The notes under the pieces: model-generated
The model's input: the letters and a program-made list of their open reading frames with translations, nothing else
Databases searched by the model: none
Told to the model about the DNA's origin: nothing
In this document: piece by piece, positions 37,075-48,768 of the stretch
Layout of the letters: every line of letters starts with the position of its first letter
How positions within the stretch are numbered: position 1 is the first letter of the stretch
Assembly (NCBI RefSeq): GCF_000934755.1
Contig: NZ_JYNP01000033.1
Span: forward strand, 1 to 64,000
Source of the DNA: Desulfonatronovibrio magnus
GTDB lineage: Bacteria > Desulfobacterota > Desulfovibrionia > Desulfovibrionales > Desulfonatronovibrionaceae
Reading direction: 5' to 3'
Length of the DNA stretch: 64,000 bases
Position numbers and translations under genes: made by a program

Positions 37075-37833
37075 TTGAAAAAAATAATTGTAATTGCCAA
37101 TCAGAAAGGCGGGGTAGGGAAGACTACTACTGCCGTTAATCTGGCTGCGTCAATAGCTGTGATGGAAAAAAAAGTTCTTCTAATTGATTGTGATGCCCAG
37201 GCTAATGCTACAAGCGGTTTAGGATTGTCTAAAAGCGACGTACACAAAAACTTATATCAAGGTCTGTGCAATGAAGCAAGTTTTTCTGAAATTGTATATG
37301 ATACAGAGTTAAGGTTTTTAAAACTAATTCCATCTTCTCAAGATCTTGTAGGGGCAGAGGTTGAGTTAATCAACAGGGAAAACAGGGAATACTTTCTCTA
37401 TGAGCTTATTAAAGACAATATTGATGAATTTGAATATGTTATCCTTGATTGTCCGCCTTCGCTGAGTATAATAACCATTAACGCTCTTTGCGCTGCCAAT
37501 AATCTACTCATCCCTTTACAATGTGAATATTATGCTCTTGAAGGCATCGCACATTTATATCAAACATATGAACTGGTCAAAAAAAGATTAAATTCGGACC
37601 TGGACTTACTGGGCGTAGTTTTGACCATGTTTGATAAACGAAACAAGCTTGCACATCAGGTGTCAGAAGAAATTAAGAAGCATTTTAAAAATAAAGTTTT
37701 AGAGACTGTTATTCCAAGAAATGTCAGGTTATCTGAAGCTCCAAGTCATGGCAGGCCAGTAATTTCATATGATATAAGATCAACCGGTTCACACGCATAC
37801 CTTGGACTGGCAAGAGAGATTATGAAAAAATAA
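37075..37833 (+). CDS. parA: Chromosome-partitioning ATPase ParA (Soj)
   Basis: A 252-residue ParA with the deviant Walker A ANQKGGVGKTTT, LLIDCDAQANAT, the Walker B-type YVILDCPPSLS, and the ending PSHGRPVISYDIRSTGSHAYL. It binds DNA non-specifically as an ATP dimer and pulls ParB-parS complexes. The start is TTG at 37075, four bases after GGAGGA; a TTG four codons earlier would overlap the ribosome-binding site. Unusually, parB is not adjacent: 1.2 kb of repeats and an opposite-strand gene lie between them. Confidence 0.96.
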   Translation: MKKIIVIANQKGGVGKTTTAVNLAASIAVMEKKVLLIDCDAQANATSGLGLSKSDVHKNLYQGLCNEASFSEIVYDTELRFLKLIPSSQDLVGAEVELINRENREYFLYELIKDNIDEFEYVILDCPPSLSIITINALCAANNLLIPLQCEYYALEGIAHLYQTYELVKKRLNSDLDLLGVVLTMFDKRNKLAHQVSEEIKKHFKNKVLETVIPRNVRLSEAPSHGRPVISYDIRSTGSHAYLGLAREIMKK

Positions 37834-38520
37834 TATGCATTCGCAAAGACACCTTAGCTGTCAGGCATGTAATTGATTGAAATCTGACATTGCGATGGAG
37901 CTTAAGCGATGGAAACAATGTGTATGGTAATACCACGTTGCTCTGAATTGGTTACCGGCTTGATTTTAACTACTTTGAGCCTCTTCACCCGGGGGTCTAG
38001 ACCGAAACTGTGAGTAACTTACACCCCTCGTTCCCAGGCTGGAGCCTGGGAACAAGAAAACAGACTTAGCACGTTAGGGATTGCCGCGCTCGAAGACTCG
38101 CTCGCAATGACACCTGATCTGTCAGGGATGTAATTAATCAAAACCTGTCAGCCACGAGAGCATAAGCGAGCTAAGCAATCTGTTTGGTTAAACCATAATA
38201 CTCTGAACTTATTAGCAAAAAGATTGTAGTTACTTGTAAGCTCCTCTCCCGGCGATACCAGGACCGGACTTGTGAGTAACTTTACGAGTCTGTCACTTTT
38301 CTGGAAATTGGGACAGTCCCCGCGAGGTACTATAAAAAAGATTGATGCTGCATTGGTTCCTGGAAAAAATTTGCTTAAATGATAAAATTTACACAGCGAG
38401 GGACAGTCCCAGTGCCAAGTGCAAAGTTCCCATCTTTGACGGAACTTTTCTGGCAAATGTGCATTAATCATATGCAAAAAAAATAAAACAGCGATCAATA
38501 TGATACTTTGAAGCTTGATT
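37834..38520. repeat. Repeat cluster separating parA from parB
   Basis: In order: a diverged family C unit (37843-37960), an inverted tail (37978-38018), the palindrome GTTCCCAGGCT/AGCCTGGGAAC (38030-38053), a second, better family C unit (38071-38207), another inverted tail (38236-38282) and the inverted copy of element G (38302-38473). The set mirrors the modules at the left edge of the window. No gene is present. Confidence 0.8.
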
Positions 38521-38940
38521 CTACTTTACTTGGCAACCAAAAGGTGTGCACTCATAGCAAATATGATCCTTGAAATGTTTTTTACTGACTCTATAATTAC
38601 AGTGATTACATTTGAAGGATACAAGGCCACCAAGGTTAGCGGCTTTTAAAGTAAACTTTTTAGGATCATCGATTGTCCAGTCATGGGTGTTAGCCCCACA
38701 ATTATCGCATTTAACTACTTTTTCCATGGGATAGTTAAAATCCCAGTAAGATAGGAATTGTTCCCAATCTGCTATTGGTTCAGCCATGGGTTTACTTTCT
38801 TTAGACCTGGCAACTTCATCTGGAAAAAGAACTGCTTCTAATTGTGACTCGTGCTTAAACCAGATTGCAGCCTTGATATAAACTCCATGCAATTGACCGT
38901 TTTCATCATAGAGTGGTTGAACATCTTTTTTTGTAAACAT
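38521..38940 (-). CDS. Uncharacterised protein with multiple CxxC motifs
   Basis: I do not recognise this 139-residue protein. It has three cysteine clusters: C78-x2-C81 (CDNCG), C111-x2-C114 (CNHCN) and C128-x2-C131 with C136. The first two clusters look like a zinc ribbon; the last could bind another metal. The N-terminal part (VQPLYDENGQLHGVYI) is strand-rich. The ATG is followed upstream by an AAGGAGAAATT ribosome-binding site. It lies between parA and parB on the opposite strand, so it is probably a separate unit without a partition role. Confidence 0.7.
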   Translation of the reverse strand: MFTKKDVQPLYDENGQLHGVYIKAAIWFKHESQLEAVLFPDEVARSKESKPMAEPIADWEQFLSYWDFNYPMEKVVKCDNCGANTHDWTIDDPKKFTLKAANLGGLVSFKCNHCNYRVSKKHFKDHICYECTPFGCQVK

Positions 38941-39076
38941 AATTTCTCCTTATTGATATTGGTTTTATTTACCTGATAATGATACACTTTTGGTATCTAC
39001 TCACCATTGCTTGCAGTATTGTTTTATAAATTCTTACAGGAAAAAGTCAAAAAGATAAAAATTAACAGGATAAAAA

Positions 39077-39961
39077 ATGAAGATTAAAGATAAAGGACTT
39101 GGTAAAGGGTTAGATGCGCTAATACAGCCTGACTTCTATGAAGATGATGAAAAAGAGAAAGAAACCAGGCAGATCAGTATTAATAAAATTACACCAAATC
39201 CTCATCAGCCACGGAAAAAGTTTGATGAAAATAAAATATTGGAACTCAAAGAGTCTATTGAAATACAGGGAGTAATTCAACCAATAATAGTTCGCAGAAA
39301 CAATCTGGGTGAATATCAAATTATAGCGGGCGAGAGAAGATGGAGAGCCAGTAAAATGGCTGGTCTTAAAACCATTCCGTCAATTGTTAGAAAATATTCT
39401 GATACTGAAGCCCTGACCATTGCCCTGATTGAAAATTTGCAAAGAGAGGATCTTAATATCATTGAGCAGGCCAAAGCACTGGATCAATTAAAAAATGAAC
39501 TGAATATTAATCAGGAACATCTGGCACAAAAAATCGGGAAGAGTAGGTCAAATCTGACGAACACACTCAGGCTGTTAAATTTGCCTTCTAATATACAGGA
39601 CCTGGTAGCTGAAAATAAGATCTCAGCTGGGCATGCCAAGGCATTACTTGGGCTTAAGAATATCGATGTACTGGATGAAGCTGTAGATAGTATAATCAAT
39701 AAAAACCTGTCTGTCAGAGACACGGAACTGCTGATAAAAAAATTAAATAATCCTGATGATAAAAAAAATATACAGTCCAATACTCATGATAAAGAGTTAA
39801 GCAAAAATATGAGTAACCTCATTAAATCCAAAATAAATAAAAATTTAAAGGTAAAATTTAAAGGTGACAAAAATAAAGGTCAGCTGGTCATAAATTACTC
39901 CAGTACTGATCAATTGCAGGATGTTCTGAATCTGTTTGGGATGCATGAAGGAAATAAATGA
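39077..39961 (+). CDS. parB: Chromosome-partitioning protein ParB (Spo0J)
   Basis: A 294-residue ParB. It starts with the ParA-interacting KGLGKGLDALI, followed by the CTP-binding domain (TPNPHQPRKKFDE, GEYQIIAGERRWRA, ALIENLQREDLN) and the helix-turn-helix (HLAQKIGKSRSNLTNTLRLL) that reads parS. The C-terminal dimer domain is short and Lys/Asn-rich. It has its own 136-bp AT-rich upstream region. The stop overlaps the rfaE1 start as AATGATG, so the two are translationally coupled. Confidence 0.95.
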   Translation: MKIKDKGLGKGLDALIQPDFYEDDEKEKETRQISINKITPNPHQPRKKFDENKILELKESIEIQGVIQPIIVRRNNLGEYQIIAGERRWRASKMAGLKTIPSIVRKYSDTEALTIALIENLQREDLNIIEQAKALDQLKNELNINQEHLAQKIGKSRSNLTNTLRLLNLPSNIQDLVAENKISAGHAKALLGLKNIDVLDEAVDSIINKNLSVRDTELLIKKLNNPDDKKNIQSNTHDKELSKNMSNLIKSKINKNLKVKFKGDKNKGQLVINYSSTDQLQDVLNLFGMHEGNK

Positions 39962-40929
39962 TGAACGGCAGAACTGACACTTTACTGAACTTGATAGACA
40001 GACAAAACAATATCATCATTGGTGATATAATACTTGATCATTATCAATGGGGTGAAGTTTCAAGAATTTCACCAGAAGCACCTGTGCCTGTGGTTGTTGT
40101 AGAAAATGAAACATATCGCCTGGGTGGAGCTGCAAATGTAGCCAGAAACTGTAAAGCAATAGGTGGTTCACCTTATCTGATTGGAGTTGTTGGGTGCGAC
40201 AGTCACGCTGATATGATTGAAAAGCTTCTTCATGAAGAAGGGATTGATTCAGGAATTTTAAGGTCAGATAACAGGAGAACAACAGTAAAAACACGGGTTA
40301 TGGGGAATACTCAACAGATTGTGAGAGTTGATATGGAATCCATTAACCCGCTTAACGAAAGTGAGCAATTACAACTTCAGCAATTCTGGAACGAATCACC
40401 AGATAGTGATTTTGTCATCATTTCTGATTATGGGAAAGGGGCCATTGATGATTTTATTCTGAAAATGGTAAACAGAAAGATTATAATTGATCCCAAAAAT
40501 AAAAACTTTGCCAATTATCACAGAGGATTCATCATGACTCCAAATCTGAAGGAAGCGCGGGAGATGAGCGGGATTGATATACAGTCACGAGAAGATCTGA
40601 TTACTGCGGGCAAGAATATAATAGACAGGTGTAATTTAAATTATCTGTTAATAACCATGGGACCACATGGTATGGCTCTTTTTGATGAAAATAAAGTTGT
40701 ACAAATCAAAAACAGTGCACGCACTGTTTTTGACGTAACAGGTGCTGGAGATACAGTTATCGGGGTTCTTTGTTCGGCTCTGGAAGCAGGCATAGACTTA
40801 AAATCAGCATGTATTATAGCAAATACTGCTGCTGGGCTGGTTGTTGGCCAAATTGGGACTGCAGCAGCTTCAAAGTCCGAAGTCCAAAAAGCATTGGTGG
40901 ATATTAGTATGGATATTGTTGATGACTGA
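39958..40929 (+). CDS. rfaE1: D-glycero-beta-D-manno-heptose-7-phosphate kinase
   Basis: A 323-residue PfkB-family kinase matching the N-terminal domain of HldE, i.e. separate RfaE1. Motifs: GEVSRISPEAPVPVV, RLGGAANVARN, and the ATP/anion-hole DVTGAGDTVIG. It phosphorylates C1 of heptose-7-phosphate on the way to ADP-heptose for the LPS core. The cytidylyl/adenylyltransferase half of HldE is absent here and should be a separate gene elsewhere. AAGGA lies seven bases before the ATG. Confidence 0.93.
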   Translation: MMNGRTDTLLNLIDRQNNIIIGDIILDHYQWGEVSRISPEAPVPVVVVENETYRLGGAANVARNCKAIGGSPYLIGVVGCDSHADMIEKLLHEEGIDSGILRSDNRRTTVKTRVMGNTQQIVRVDMESINPLNESEQLQLQQFWNESPDSDFVIISDYGKGAIDDFILKMVNRKIIIDPKNKNFANYHRGFIMTPNLKEAREMSGIDIQSREDLITAGKNIIDRCNLNYLLITMGPHGMALFDENKVVQIKNSARTVFDVTGAGDTVIGVLCSALEAGIDLKSACIIANTAAGLVVGQIGTAAASKSEVQKALVDISMDIVDD

Positions 40930-40935
40930 TCAAAT

Positions 40936-41067
40936 GGGAGCATTACGCGTTTCTGAAAAGTCAATTGGGGACAGTCCCGAAGCCAGGGAAAGTCCCCGAG
41001 TCAAGCTGTCACAACCTGGTTTTAACCCCTAAACAGCTATGACATACAACTCAGATTTAAAGTTTTT
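40936..41067 (+). repeat. Partial element F downstream of rfaE1
   Basis: It begins with the F end GGGAGCATTACGCGTTTCTG and continues with GGGGACAGTCCCGAAGCCAG and CAACCTGGTTTTAACCCC. The distal inverted repeat is not recognisable, so the copy appears truncated at the end of the HsdR_N-like gene. Confidence 0.65.
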
Positions 41068-41613
41068 TCAACTCATGCACTGATCTGTGCAGCAAGAGTC
41101 GCTTAAGGCAAACATTGCATAAACTATCCTGGACTCTTTGTTTTTTCGACTTTCTGTAAGCTCAAAAGCAGGGGCTTCCTTATATAAAGCCTGAAGTTTA
41201 CTCCAGTCAGGTATGCAGTGATAACCACGACATAAATCCTTTTTATCAGCTGTGCGTATTAAAGCAGCGTCCTTACAATCAGTGACAATAACATATGGTA
41301 TGGGTTTGCCATTAAATATGCGCGCTGCGCATACGAACTGCGTAATGAATGTTGACACAGCACCTGGACAAAAACCTATGAGTAACGCTGGATTGTCATC
41401 AATGTGAATAACAAAATCTAAGCAGACTACATAATGATCACTGCCTAAGGTCAGATTCAATTTATATTTAGGAACTATAGCTGTTTTTGGATAGCCTTTC
41501 TCTTCGACCATCAAAGCTGCGAGTGACTGTCTTAAGTCTTCATAAGTTGTCAACTCAATATTTTCGCCAGTTAAATAATCAGTAATAACCTGATTAAGAC
41601 TTACTTCATGCAT
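41068..41613 (-). CDS. Stand-alone HsdR N-terminal-domain-like protein
   Basis: A 181-residue protein resembling the isolated N-terminal nuclease-fold domain of type I restriction enzyme R subunits (PF13588, from memory): EEKGYPKTAIVPKYKLNL, then VCLDFVIHIDDNPALLIGFCPGA, then IPYVIVTDCKDAALI. The usual catalytic pattern D...ExK is changed: after LDFVIH the EXK position reads LLIGFC, so nuclease activity is doubtful. The helicase part of HsdR is absent. AAGGAT lies seven bases before the ATG. It is downstream of the DUF39-LarE pair on the same strand, 155 bp away. Confidence 0.7.
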   Translation of the reverse strand: MHEVSLNQVITDYLTGENIELTTYEDLRQSLAALMVEEKGYPKTAIVPKYKLNLTLGSDHYVVCLDFVIHIDDNPALLIGFCPGAVSTFITQFVCAARIFNGKPIPYVIVTDCKDAALIRTADKKDLCRGYHCIPDWSKLQALYKEAPAFELTESRKNKESRIVYAMFALSDSCCTDQCMS

Positions 41614-41719
41614 TTATAATATCCTTTATGTTTATGTAAATGGATCCACAACCTGTTTGTCACAGCAATTTTGGGTATAAAATCTGACTCGAACGCAAAA
41701 GCACGGAAACTGACATTGG

Positions 41720-41762
41720 GACTGACCTGAATGTAATTTTTAGAAACGCGTAAAGCTCCAAC
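41720..41762 (+). repeat. One-ended fragment of element F
   Basis: The segment TAGAAACGCGTAAAGCTCC is the inverted-repeat end of element F without the rest of the element. It sits between the HsdR_N-like gene and the LarE-like gene. Confidence 0.5.
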
Positions 41763-41768
41763 TGACCC

Positions 41769-42554
41769 TTATTGACGATCATAATAACCACTAATCTTAT
41801 TAAATGAGAGTACTTCGAGATTAAAGGGAGTTACACCGACAACTTCAGCATACTTATAAAAATCGTCTGATATATCAGTAAATCGGTCATGTTCACTGAT
41901 ATCAAGTTGAAAGAGATATTTTTCTGCTGTAATTTTTCTAAATCTGAAACCTCGAAAATGATTGCGAAGCAGGTAATTTTCTACACTTCTAATTTTTATT
42001 ACCTCAAGATAATCAAGAGGTAACTGGTATTCAAATCGACATAATATACACGACCTTGAAGAGTTGGCTGAAAAGTTGAGATTATATCTCCGGGCACACT
42101 CTCTGATATTTTCTTTAGTAACAGATAAATCTGCAAATGGAGAGATTATACCATTAATTTGATTGGCTTTTATGCCTGGCCTGTACAGATTAAGATCATC
42201 ATAATTCGTTCCGTCAATAACGTTAAATTTATCTGTATAATAATCTTGAGCATATTTAAACATTTTCATCTTGCAATGAAAACATCGCAGGGTATCATTA
42301 CGTACTACCTCGGAAATTTGTCGGTAGTCATAAAAAAACAGGTCATGTTCTATGTCATGTAAACTGGCAATTGATATAACAGATTCTATTTCGTAGTCTG
42401 TTAAGTGCGGGCCGATCATTGTAAAGCCTGTAAATCTTATTCCACTTTTTTTAAGAATTAAGGCAAGTGTAGTACTGTCCAAACCTCCTGACATGGCAAG
42501 AGCTAAAGGTTGAAGTTCCTGCAGATATGGGTACAGCCTGTCAATTGGATTCAA
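41769..42554 (-). CDS. LarE-like ATP-dependent sulfur transferase (PP-loop)
   Basis: A 261-residue PP-loop enzyme. SGGLDS (22-27) is the AMP-forming ATP site, and the segments RCFHCKMKMF, DGTNYDDLNLYRPGIKA and SPFADLSVTKENIRE are LarE-like. LarE activates the cofactor precursor carboxylate by adenylation and supplies sulfur, either from its own Cys or, in other members, through a cluster held by three Cys. This protein has Cys91/Cys94 (RCFHC) and Cys169/Cys172 (SCILC) at the positions concerned, plus Cys153. It overlaps the end of DUF39 by 14 bp. LarA and LarC are not nearby, so the substrate may be linked to homocysteine synthesis rather than the nickel cofactor. Confidence 0.85.
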   Translation of the reverse strand: MNPIDRLYPYLQELQPLALAMSGGLDSTTLALILKKSGIRFTGFTMIGPHLTDYEIESVISIASLHDIEHDLFFYDYRQISEVVRNDTLRCFHCKMKMFKYAQDYYTDKFNVIDGTNYDDLNLYRPGIKANQINGIISPFADLSVTKENIRECARRYNLNFSANSSRSCILCRFEYQLPLDYLEVIKIRSVENYLLRNHFRGFRFRKITAEKYLFQLDISEHDRFTDISDDFYKYAEVVGVTPFNLEVLSFNKISGYYDRQ

Positions 42555-43713
42555 TTTGTTCCTGGGGTTGTGTTAAGATAAATTCACCATTTTCTATAAG
42601 TTCCTTTAAATTATCTGCAATTTCCAGTGACATGGAATAACTGGTTAATGGAACTGTGGAAACTTTTTTGTCAAAAAGTTCAATTTCGCCTGATTTGAGG
42701 TCAGCGTAGGTAATATATTTTAAAATTTTAGATTTTCCTGCTCCATAATCATGGCCATAATCAACAACAGGCATATCAATGTCAGAATCGGCTACACCGG
42801 TGAACCAGGCAAGGTCTTCGTTAATAATTGGAATAGGAATACCAATTCCAACGGAAAGTGAGCATCCATAACCGGCAAAACTGATTCCACGCAAATATCT
42901 CGGATTCATTTCCTTGAGATTGCCCTTAACCATCAGCGTTCCTGAAGGTAATTTGGGAATACCTCGTTCATTGCGCGGGGGTGAGGGATTATGTTGTGTA
43001 CCGGAGCCTAATACATAGCCTGTGGCACCACCAATTAGAATTTTGGTGCCAAGTCCTATTGTCAGAAAATAAGGGTCATTGAATAAAGGGCTTAGTTCTC
43101 CGGCTGTTGCAAAGTTGAGATTGCCCATATTTGCTCTGAGAGGACCCATATATGTATATTTAATTTTATTTGTCAGATTTACCGCACAATTGTAGTTCTG
43201 GTATGCATTACGCGGATTAAGAAGCAAGGCATTGCGCATTTCAGCTAAGGTTATATCTTTTTCAAGATGAGTGCGAGGATAGCAGTCAGTGCCATAAGCA
43301 GTAGCTTTTAACCGAACAGATTTACCTTTTACCAGGTCCTCAATTACGTGACCACCTCCGTACTTAAATTTCCCAGGATAAACCTTATTCAGTGGATCAT
43401 CTTCTGATGTCTCTGTGGCTCCGAGAAGTGCATCTACAGCGGCAAGACCAGAATAACAAGGTACTCCATTCAACCAAGTGTGTTGAGTTTTTATAAGTGG
43501 CGGCTGCTGTCCAATATTAAACAGGGCTGCTGATGAACACATAGGGGAAAAAGTCCCGGTTGTAACGACATCGACCTTTTGAGCAGCCTTGACCTTTCCC
43601 TGGGTTCGTACTAATTTTGTCATTTCACGGGCATTAAGGACAACTGCTTCTTTTGCGCGAATCTTCTGATTTATCTGATCAAGTGTTTTGCTTACAGAAT
43701 ACTTGTCTTTCAT
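42541..43713 (-). CDS. DUF39 homocysteine biosynthesis protein
   Basis: A 390-residue DUF39 (HcyBio) protein. In methanogens and sulfate reducers this family is required for a route in which aspartate semialdehyde is converted to homocysteine with sulfide-derived sulfur, without homoserine. Conserved cysteines are Cys59 (FSPMCSSA), Cys86 (GVPCYSG) and Cys144 (YGTDCYPR), the last in the segment considered essential. The Gly-rich parts (ATGYVLGSGTQHNP, GYGCSLSVGIGIPIP) are typical. The usual C-terminal CBS/ferredoxin parts are absent. The gene is divergent from dnaA and overlaps the LarE-like gene. Confidence 0.92.
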   Translation of the reverse strand: MKDKYSVSKTLDQINQKIRAKEAVVLNAREMTKLVRTQGKVKAAQKVDVVTTGTFSPMCSSAALFNIGQQPPLIKTQHTWLNGVPCYSGLAAVDALLGATETSEDDPLNKVYPGKFKYGGGHVIEDLVKGKSVRLKATAYGTDCYPRTHLEKDITLAEMRNALLLNPRNAYQNYNCAVNLTNKIKYTYMGPLRANMGNLNFATAGELSPLFNDPYFLTIGLGTKILIGGATGYVLGSGTQHNPSPPRNERGIPKLPSGTLMVKGNLKEMNPRYLRGISFAGYGCSLSVGIGIPIPIINEDLAWFTGVADSDIDMPVVDYGHDYGAGKSKILKYITYADLKSGEIELFDKKVSTVPLTSYSMSLEIADNLKELIENGEFILTQPQEQIESN

Positions 43714-43759
43714 TTATCCTCCGATTTATTAAGATATGAGGGGGCTGACATTTTGTCCA

Positions 43760-43782
43760 GGAGCATTGCGTGTTTATGAAAA
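43760..43782 (+). repeat. Element F end overlapping the dnaA upstream region
   Basis: GGAGCATTGCGTGTTTATGA matches the F end (GGGAGCATTACGCGTTTCTG). It contains an apparent ribosome-binding site and GTG/ATG codons that extend the dnaA frame upstream by 24 codons, which argues that this extension is a repeat and not the native N terminus. Confidence 0.5.
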
Positions 43783-43841
43783 ACCGTCTACCTCCCCTAT
43801 GTTTACAAAGTGGCAAGGCTTCCGTCAATATCCCCGACCTT

Positions 43842-45080
43842 ATGGATATAAAAAAAACATATAATCGCACACTTTCTGATCACTTGATTCAAAACGGTTT
43901 GGACTACAGTAATTTAAATATTTCAGATAATATTAAATTGTGCGAAGATGACACTTATGTAGAGTTGTATTTTCCACACATTTTCCTTTATGAAATATAT
44001 AAAGACCAAATCCAAAATGATGCTGAATATTTTTTTAACAAAAAAATTATACATAATGTTAATAATAATGGTAGTTATGATATAAAAAAATTAATCACAG
44101 ATAATAAAGATGTAAATTATAAATTTGAAAACTTCTTAAAAAATGAAAAAAATCATATCGCCTATAATATATGTTTAGATATATGCAAAAATAGGTATAA
44201 AAAAAATTTTATAACTCTATATGGAACGAAAAAAACTGGAAAAACTCATCTATGTCATGCAATCATAAATAAATTAAAAAATAAAAATATTATGTATATA
44301 GATGCTGATGATATATGCTCGGAATTTAAAATTGAAAAAATAAACATATCAAAAAAAATATTAAAATATGATATAGTGATCATAGAAAACATAAATAAAT
44401 TTCACAATAACAATAAATGTCAAATCATATTCAAAAAAGTAGTAGATAATTTTCTTTCCAAAGACAAAATATTAATCTTGACTTATCAAGGGGAATTTAT
44501 CGATGAAAATATATATGAAAATGATCTGTATACCAGAATCATGTCATCTATGACAGCAAAACTGAACACGCCAGGTCTGAATGATAAAGTAGAATTTGCT
44601 AAAAAATTTTGTCAGGAAAATAAAATCAGGTTGGGTATGGATATTATTTTTACAATCTCCAAGAGTTCTGATACCTTCTGCTCTCTGAGAGGGGTTCTTG
44701 AGAAATTGAAATTTTCAAGAGATAATCAAGGTAGAATTGATCCACAAGCAGCCCGAAAATTAGAAGAAAATAACTGCACGACCAACATCAAAAGCAAGGA
44801 AATCTTAAACACGGTATCCAATTTTATGGATATTTCCTGCATAGATATACTGAGTAAAAAAAGAGATAAAAAAATTACGCTGGCCAGACAGATTTGTATG
44901 TTTCTGATAAAAAAGGTGTTAGACTGGCCATACTGTAAAATTGGTGAAAGTATGGGTGGACGAAGCCACAGTACTGTTATTTACAGTATAAAAAAAATCG
45001 AAAAATTACAGACTGTTAACCAAGATATCAACAAAATGGTAAATGATCTGTTCGTAAGGGTTACAAAAAGTAATTTATGA
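43842..45080 (+). CDS. dnaA: Divergent DnaA replication initiator
   Basis: A 412-residue DnaA-like protein in the canonical place before dnaN. Domain IV is clear: CKIGESMGGRSHSTVIYSIKKI contains the DnaA signature (372-379). The AAA+ part is eroded: Walker A is GTKKTGKT (128-135), Walker B reads DIVIIEN with Glu182-Asn183 instead of Asp-Asp, the Box VII segment is LYTRIMSS instead of LRSRFEWG, and the sensor-2 Arg is not visible (TFCSLRGVL). Codons for about the first 230 residues are extremely A/T-rich (roughly 15-20% G+C in sampled 60-base lines) while the rest is near 35-40%. The start is uncertain; GTG at 43770 has AGGAG upstream but lies in repeat sequence. Confidence 0.85.
   Translation: MDIKKTYNRTLSDHLIQNGLDYSNLNISDNIKLCEDDTYVELYFPHIFLYEIYKDQIQNDAEYFFNKKIIHNVNNNGSYDIKKLITDNKDVNYKFENFLKNEKNHIAYNICLDICKNRYKKNFITLYGTKKTGKTHLCHAIINKLKNKNIMYIDADDICSEFKIEKINISKKILKYDIVIIENINKFHNNNKCQIIFKKVVDNFLSKDKILILTYQGEFIDENIYENDLYTRIMSSMTAKLNTPGLNDKVEFAKKFCQENKIRLGMDIIFTISKSSDTFCSLRGVLEKLKFSRDNQGRIDPQAARKLEENNCTTNIKSKEILNTVSNFMDISCIDILSKKRDKKITLARQICMFLIKKVLDWPYCKIGESMGGRSHSTVIYSIKKIEKLQTVNQDINKMVNDLFVRVTKSNL
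43970..43978 (+). promoter_or_regulatory. Single DnaA-box-like sequence
   Basis: TTTTCCACA matches the relaxed DnaA box TTWTNCACA. It lies inside dnaA, in the A+T-rich part. It is isolated; I found no cluster of boxes near it, so it does not define an origin. Confidence 0.3.
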
Positions 45081-45211
45081 ACAGAAATCAAAAATTTTCT
45101 TTCATGATCGTTATAAATGTTCAAAAACAATACACATAAGTCTTTTTAAAATCAAATACTTATATTAATTATGAACCTAAGATCAGGGTAAACAAATACA
45201 AGGAGATATAA
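45081..45211. other. dnaN: A+T-rich dnaA-dnaN spacer
   Basis: 131 bp, strongly A+T-rich. One near-box, TTATGAACA (one mismatch), overlaps the dnaA stop. AAGGAG precedes dnaN by seven bases. It is a candidate origin or promoter region by position only. Confidence 0.4.
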
Positions 45212-48768
<3,557 letters not shown>

